Below are positions 36,848 through 40,094 of a stretch of DNA of 40,094 bases, piece by piece; within the stretch, counting starts at the first letter, position 1; every line of letters starts with the position of its first letter. This stretch comes from Streptomyces catenulae. Lineage in GTDB: Bacteria > Actinomycetota > Actinomycetes > Streptomycetales > Streptomycetaceae. The stretch is from the NCBI RefSeq assembly GCF_000718015.1, contig NZ_JODY01000046.1, forward strand, positions 1 through 40,094, given 5' to 3'. The notes below the pieces were generated by a model. It had not been told where the DNA came from. It saw only the letters and a list, made by a program, of their open reading frames with translations, and made no database searches. The translations under genes were made by a program, and so were the position numbers.

Positions 36848-38152
36848 CCAGACGTTGTGGCTGGACAGCCCCTCGACGTTGATGCCGTGCAGTTGGGTGC
36901 CGGGTGGCGCCGGGACGGTGCGGCGGTCGAGGGTGAAGTCCTCGACGAGGTTGTCGTGCGAGCCCTCGCGGCAGCAGTACGGGTGGTGGCTGCCGCGCCC
37001 GGAGACGCGGGTGCGGCGCAGGGTGCACGCCTTGGCGGCGACGAGCAGGAAGCCGTTGTCGGCGTGGCGGACGTGGACGTCGTCGACCCAGCAGTCCCAG
37101 GCGCACTGGAGCGCGACGCCGTTGTAGCCCTTGTCGAGGAGGTGCGGGGACTGCGGCGTCTCGGTCATCTCCAGGGTGAGCGCCTCGACCCCGGCGCCGG
37201 TCAGCGGCGTGATGTGGGTGGTGAGGCGGGGCCGGAAGGCGGGGCGGGCGTCGAGCGGCAGCGGGCGGTCGAGGGTGATGCGGCGGTGTCGGGGGTCGAC
37301 GGCGGTGACCCGGCAGGGCCACTCGTAGGGGACGTACGAGGTGAGCTTGGTCTTGTCGTCCCAGGAGTAGGTGGCCGCGCCCGGGATGTCGCCGCTCATG
37401 TGGCGCAGCAGGGTGTGGTCGGCGTCGTCGGAGAGCTGGAGCAGGACGCGGGCGCCGGGGTGCAGGGCGGAGGTGTCGGCGACGGTGAGGGTGCGGTCGC
37501 CGCGGCGGGCGGGGCGGACGGTGGTGAGGGTGCGCCAGGCGTCGCGGCGGTTGCCGGTCCACCCCTCGAACGGCCAGTCCCGCGCCCTGATCGCGTCCGT
37601 CAGCGACTCCCAACGGGCCTGCGGGCAGAGCCAGATGAGGCCGCCCGCCCAGGACCAGCTGGATTTGTCGCCGCCGTAGCGGCTGCCGTACGGACCGAGG
37701 AGGTCGGTGAGGCTGCGGGTGGCGTGCACCGTGGTGCGGCCGCTGCCCGCGCCGCGCAGGACGACGCCGTCGTGGCCGATGCGGAGGAGGGAGTCGATGC
37801 GGTAGGTGCCCGGCGGGAGGTGGACGGTGCCGCCGCCGCGCCGCCCGGCGTCCCGCAGCGCGCGGTTGAGGGCCGGGGCGGCGTCCGCGGAGCCGTCGGG
37901 GCGGACGCCGTAGTCCCGGACGGCGTCGGCCACTACGGGACGCCGGGGAAGGGCGGCGCCGCCGCGGTATCCGGCGCGGCCCACGTAGGGGATCTGCGGG
38001 TGGGTGAAGGGGTTGCGGGTGAACTCCCGCCAGAGGGCGGCCGGGCGGCCCGCCGCGCCCGGGGGTGCGGCGGGCACGGTGCCGGGTGGCAGGGCCGCCG
38101 CCGCGGCGGCGCCGATCGCGCCGCCGAGCAGCCCTCGTCTCGTGGTCGCCAT
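36482..38152 (-). CDS. Tat-exported pectin-lyase-fold (beta-helix) protein
   Basis: A 556-residue secreted protein. The N terminus TTRRGLLGGAIGAAAAAALP has the twin-arginine motif and hydrophobic segment of a Tat signal. The body begins with VADAVRDYGVRPDGSADAAPALNRALRDAG, the hallmark of Pectate_lyase_3 and related right-handed beta-helices, with repeated turns such as VEALTLEMT, VALQCAWDCWVDDVHV and HNVWSRGRMAMG. These proteins cleave or bind plant or microbial polysaccharides. The exact family (GH28, GH55 or lyase) and catalytic Asp residues were not settled. ATG 38152 has GGGAGGG upstream. It is divergent from the hydrolase gene. Confidence 0.85.
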   Translation of the reverse strand: MATTRRGLLGGAIGAAAAAALPPGTVPAAPPGAAGRPAALWREFTRNPFTHPQIPYVGRAGYRGGAALPRRPVVADAVRDYGVRPDGSADAAPALNRALRDAGRRGGGTVHLPPGTYRIDSLLRIGHDGVVLRGAGSGRTTVHATRSLTDLLGPYGSRYGGDKSSWSWAGGLIWLCPQARWESLTDAIRARDWPFEGWTGNRRDAWRTLTTVRPARRGDRTLTVADTSALHPGARVLLQLSDDADHTLLRHMSGDIPGAATYSWDDKTKLTSYVPYEWPCRVTAVDPRHRRITLDRPLPLDARPAFRPRLTTHITPLTGAGVEALTLEMTETPQSPHLLDKGYNGVALQCAWDCWVDDVHVRHADNGFLLVAAKACTLRRTRVSGRGSHHPYCCREGSHDNLVEDFTLDRRTVPAPPGTQLHGINVEGLSSHNVWSRGRMAMGTFDTHRGLPFGNVRTDITVTNDGAHGGDGSAGPLYGARFTHWNITVTNHRAGCVRLDDIAPCSATVAISEVRPFGQIDTPDFTGPLRTRTERYGHPGAVLPPNLYDAQRALRL

Positions 38153-38482
38153 GCGTCCCGCCCTCCCACGTATACGTATGTGATCGGTGTTCAGGTTGCT
38201 GACGGCGTGAGGATCCCACGGGTCATGGACGGACGGAAGGGGGCCGACGCACCCTGGCGTTCGGGTCCGTGGGCGCGCTGTCGGGGTGGCCACGCCCGCG
38301 ATACGGGTGTCAGCCCCCTCGCGCCCGGCCCGGCGGGTCCACGATGCTGACCACGGGTCCGCGGCACCGCCGCGGTCACCGGTGGAGTGCGTACGGGGGC
38401 CCGGCGCCGGGCCGGGGCGGCACGGGGCGCCGGGAACGCTCTTCGGGCACGCCGTACACCGAGGCGGAGGGAGACGGGACGG
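38153..38482. other. divergent promoter region, no gene seen
   Basis: 330 bases between the divergent starts of the pectin-lyase-fold gene and the hydrolase. It contains the short palindrome ACGTATACGT at 38168-38177, 16 bases from the lyase start. No other structure was noticed. Confidence 0.4.
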
Positions 38483-39997
38483 ATGGATACGACCGAGCAG
38501 CAGGTGATCCGGCGGGCGGCGACGGTGGCCGCCGCGGTCATGACGGCCAGTCTGATCGTGGGGGTGGCCGTCGGCACCGGCGGGCCGGGCGGCGGACACC
38601 GCGGGCCCGGCGGGGCCGACCGGCCGGTGACCACGGTGCATTCGACGGGCTCGATGAAGCCCGTGGGGGCGACCGGGACGGCCGACCGCGACGCGCCACC
38701 GGTCGGCGCCCGGGCCCGCACCCCGGACACCGGGTCCTTACGCCTCCTCACGGGGAACACCGGACCGGCGGCGCCGGGTACCCCCGGGGGCACGGTGCGG
38801 GCCGACGCCCCCTGGGGCACGCGGCCGGATGCCGCGCCCGGACCGGTGCGGATGCGGCTGCCCGCGCCGACCGGCGCCCACCCGGTGGGCATCACCACCT
38901 TCCCGGTCACCGACCGGCGGCGGCCCGACCCCTGGATGGCCGGGCGGTCCCGGGAGCTGATGGTCAGCGTCCGCTACCCGGCGCGCGCCGGTGCCCGGCT
39001 CTTCCCACGGGCCCCGCAGATGCTCCCGGGCGAGGCGGCCGGATTCGACGAGCTGAACACCTTTACGCCGCACGTACCCGCGGGCAAGGTCGACTGGGCG
39101 GCCACCGCGACCCACGCCCACGAGGGCGCCCCGCCCGCCCCGCACCACGGGCGGCTGCCGGTGCTGCTGTACTCCCCCGGCGCCTTCGACCCGCGGGCCC
39201 TCGGCAGCACCCTCTGCGACGAACTGGCCTCCCGCGGCTATGTGGTGGTGAGCGTCGACCACACCTACGAGGCGCCCGCCGTGGAGTTCCCCGGCGGCCG
39301 GGTGGTGCGCAGCCTCCTGCCCGCGGAACTGGCCCGCGCGCAGAAGGAGAACCGGGTGCCGGAGCTGCTGCGGAAGGTCTCGGACGTCCGCGCCGACGAT
39401 CTCCGGTCCGTACTGGACGCGTTGGGGCGCCCCGACGCCGCGCGCGCCCTGCCGGACGGGCTGCGCGGGGCGCTGGACCTCGGCGCGGTGGGGGCGTTCG
39501 GGCAGTCCGCGGGCGGGTTCACCGCGGCCCTGGCGCTGCACGACGATCCGCGGGTGAAGGCCGCGGTGAACATGGACGGGGTGATGGGATACACCCAGAA
39601 GGATGACGATCCGAGGAATCCGTCCCGCGTGGGAACGGACGGCGTGAACCGCCCGTTGCTCCTTCTGGGAATGGACGGGGACAACCGTCACACCGTCGCC
39701 TCGTGGGGCGCCACCTGGGCACACAGCTCGGGCCCGCTGCGGGGGTTCATGCTGAAGGGGAGCCGGCATGCGAGTTATACCGACGGGCAGTCACTGATCC
39801 CGCAGATCGCGCGATCACTGAAGCTGCCGCAGGACGACATCACGGCACTGATCGGCACGGTCCCGCCCCGGCGCGCGGTGGCCGCGGAGAAGGCGTACGT
39901 CTCGGCGTTCTTCGAACGATGGCTGCGCGGACGCGACGACGGCGGACTCCTGGACGGCGATTCGACGCGGTATCCGGAGATGCGGTTCGTGCCGTAG
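38483..39997 (+). CDS. PAF-acetylhydrolase-like alpha/beta hydrolase with TTA codon
   Basis: A 504-residue hydrolase. An N-terminal hydrophobic segment (AATVAAAVMTASLIVGVAVG) is a signal or anchor, followed by about 100 proline/glycine/threonine-rich residues. The catalytic domain resembles plasma platelet-activating-factor acetylhydrolases: VSVRYPARA, PVLLYSPGAF, YVVVSVDHTYE, the nucleophile elbow GQSAGG and a C-terminal GSRHASYTD with the likely catalytic His. Family members hydrolyse short-chain esters, such as oxidised phospholipids or plastics. Leucine 86 is encoded by TTA (38738-38740), so bldA-dependent expression is possible. GGAGG lies 12 bases before the ATG. The stop is intact, 75 bases before the adapter sequence. 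Confidence 0.87.
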   Translation: MDTTEQQVIRRAATVAAAVMTASLIVGVAVGTGGPGGGHRGPGGADRPVTTVHSTGSMKPVGATGTADRDAPPVGARARTPDTGSLRLLTGNTGPAAPGTPGGTVRADAPWGTRPDAAPGPVRMRLPAPTGAHPVGITTFPVTDRRRPDPWMAGRSRELMVSVRYPARAGARLFPRAPQMLPGEAAGFDELNTFTPHVPAGKVDWAATATHAHEGAPPAPHHGRLPVLLYSPGAFDPRALGSTLCDELASRGYVVVSVDHTYEAPAVEFPGGRVVRSLLPAELARAQKENRVPELLRKVSDVRADDLRSVLDALGRPDAARALPDGLRGALDLGAVGAFGQSAGGFTAALALHDDPRVKAAVNMDGVMGYTQKDDDPRNPSRVGTDGVNRPLLLLGMDGDNRHTVASWGATWAHSSGPLRGFMLKGSRHASYTDGQSLIPQIARSLKLPQDDITALIGTVPPRRAVAAEKAYVSAFFERWLRGRDDGGLLDGDSTRYPEMRFVP

Positions 39998-40072
39998 GGA
40001 GTGCGCCGGGGCCGGTTGCGGTGTGGGGCGTCCGGCGTGGGGCGCGTGGCCGAGGAGGGGTGGGGTGGGTGG

Positions 40073-40094
40073 CTGTCTCTTATACACATCTCCG
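40073..40094. other. Nextera transposon end and adapter (sequencing artefact)
   Basis: CTGTCTCTTATACACATCT (40073-40091) is the 19-base Tn5 mosaic end used in Nextera libraries, followed by CCG, the first bases of the adapter. It is not genomic. Reading it in reverse frames gives spurious protein starts such as MCIRDS and MYKRQ. Confidence 0.98.

Noticed and set aside
39775..40089. Minus-strand open frames entering from the right end
   Set aside because: They start in adapter sequence and are antisense to the hydrolase gene.

Overview
The window is chromosomal DNA of a Streptomyces-like actinomycete. It has very high G+C, GTG starts, rare TTA codons, and a recognisable core block: msiK, rlmB, cysS, ispF, ispD, carD, phoP-phoR, phoU and a phosphoglycerate mutase. 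The last 22 bases are not genomic. They are a Nextera transposon end plus the start of the sequencing adapter, so the contig ends there artificially.

Layout. 1-5.4 kb: a pentapeptide-repeat protein, an M24 aminopeptidase, and a COG4705 membrane protein convergent with an OmpR-type two-component pair. 5.4-8.95 kb: a sulfide/persulfide detoxification locus made of a membrane rhodanese, a CsoR-family repressor of the two-cysteine CstR type, a TauE-family exporter and a persulfide dioxygenase-rhodanese fusion. Four near-identical palindromes, TACCCC-NN-GGGGTA, sit in its three control regions. 9.4-14.9 kb: an accessory stretch with a TTA-containing membrane protein, an XRE regulator, a GNAT acetyltransferase, a one-pass membrane protein and a large NB-ARC/TPR STAND ATPase, ending at a tRNA-Thr. 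15.5-31.2 kb: conserved core. msiK, a secreted protein, a nucleotidyltransferase and an epoxide-hydrolase-like gene lie on plus. DoxX, rlmB, cysS, a PPOX enzyme, ispF, ispD and carD lie on minus. A lipoprotein and the divergent phoRP/phoU locus with Pho-box-like repeats follow.

31.4-34.1 kb: a small cysteine-rich peptide gene, then an island of visibly lower G+C (48% in one line counted) holding one 596-codon gene. It joins a DUF262 domain (IDGLQR motif) to a Schlafen/AlbA_2-like C-terminal domain, and its promoter spacing predicts a leaderless mRNA. It sits between phoU and gpmA and is the best candidate here for an undescribed, possibly antiphage, system.

34.1-40.0 kb: gpmA, an MFS transporter whose frame has lost its own stop and runs antisense into a Tat-exported pectin-lyase-fold protein, and a PAF-acetylhydrolase-like hydrolase with a TTA codon.

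All calls come from reading the sequence and from memory of protein families. No database search, structure prediction or alignment was run.
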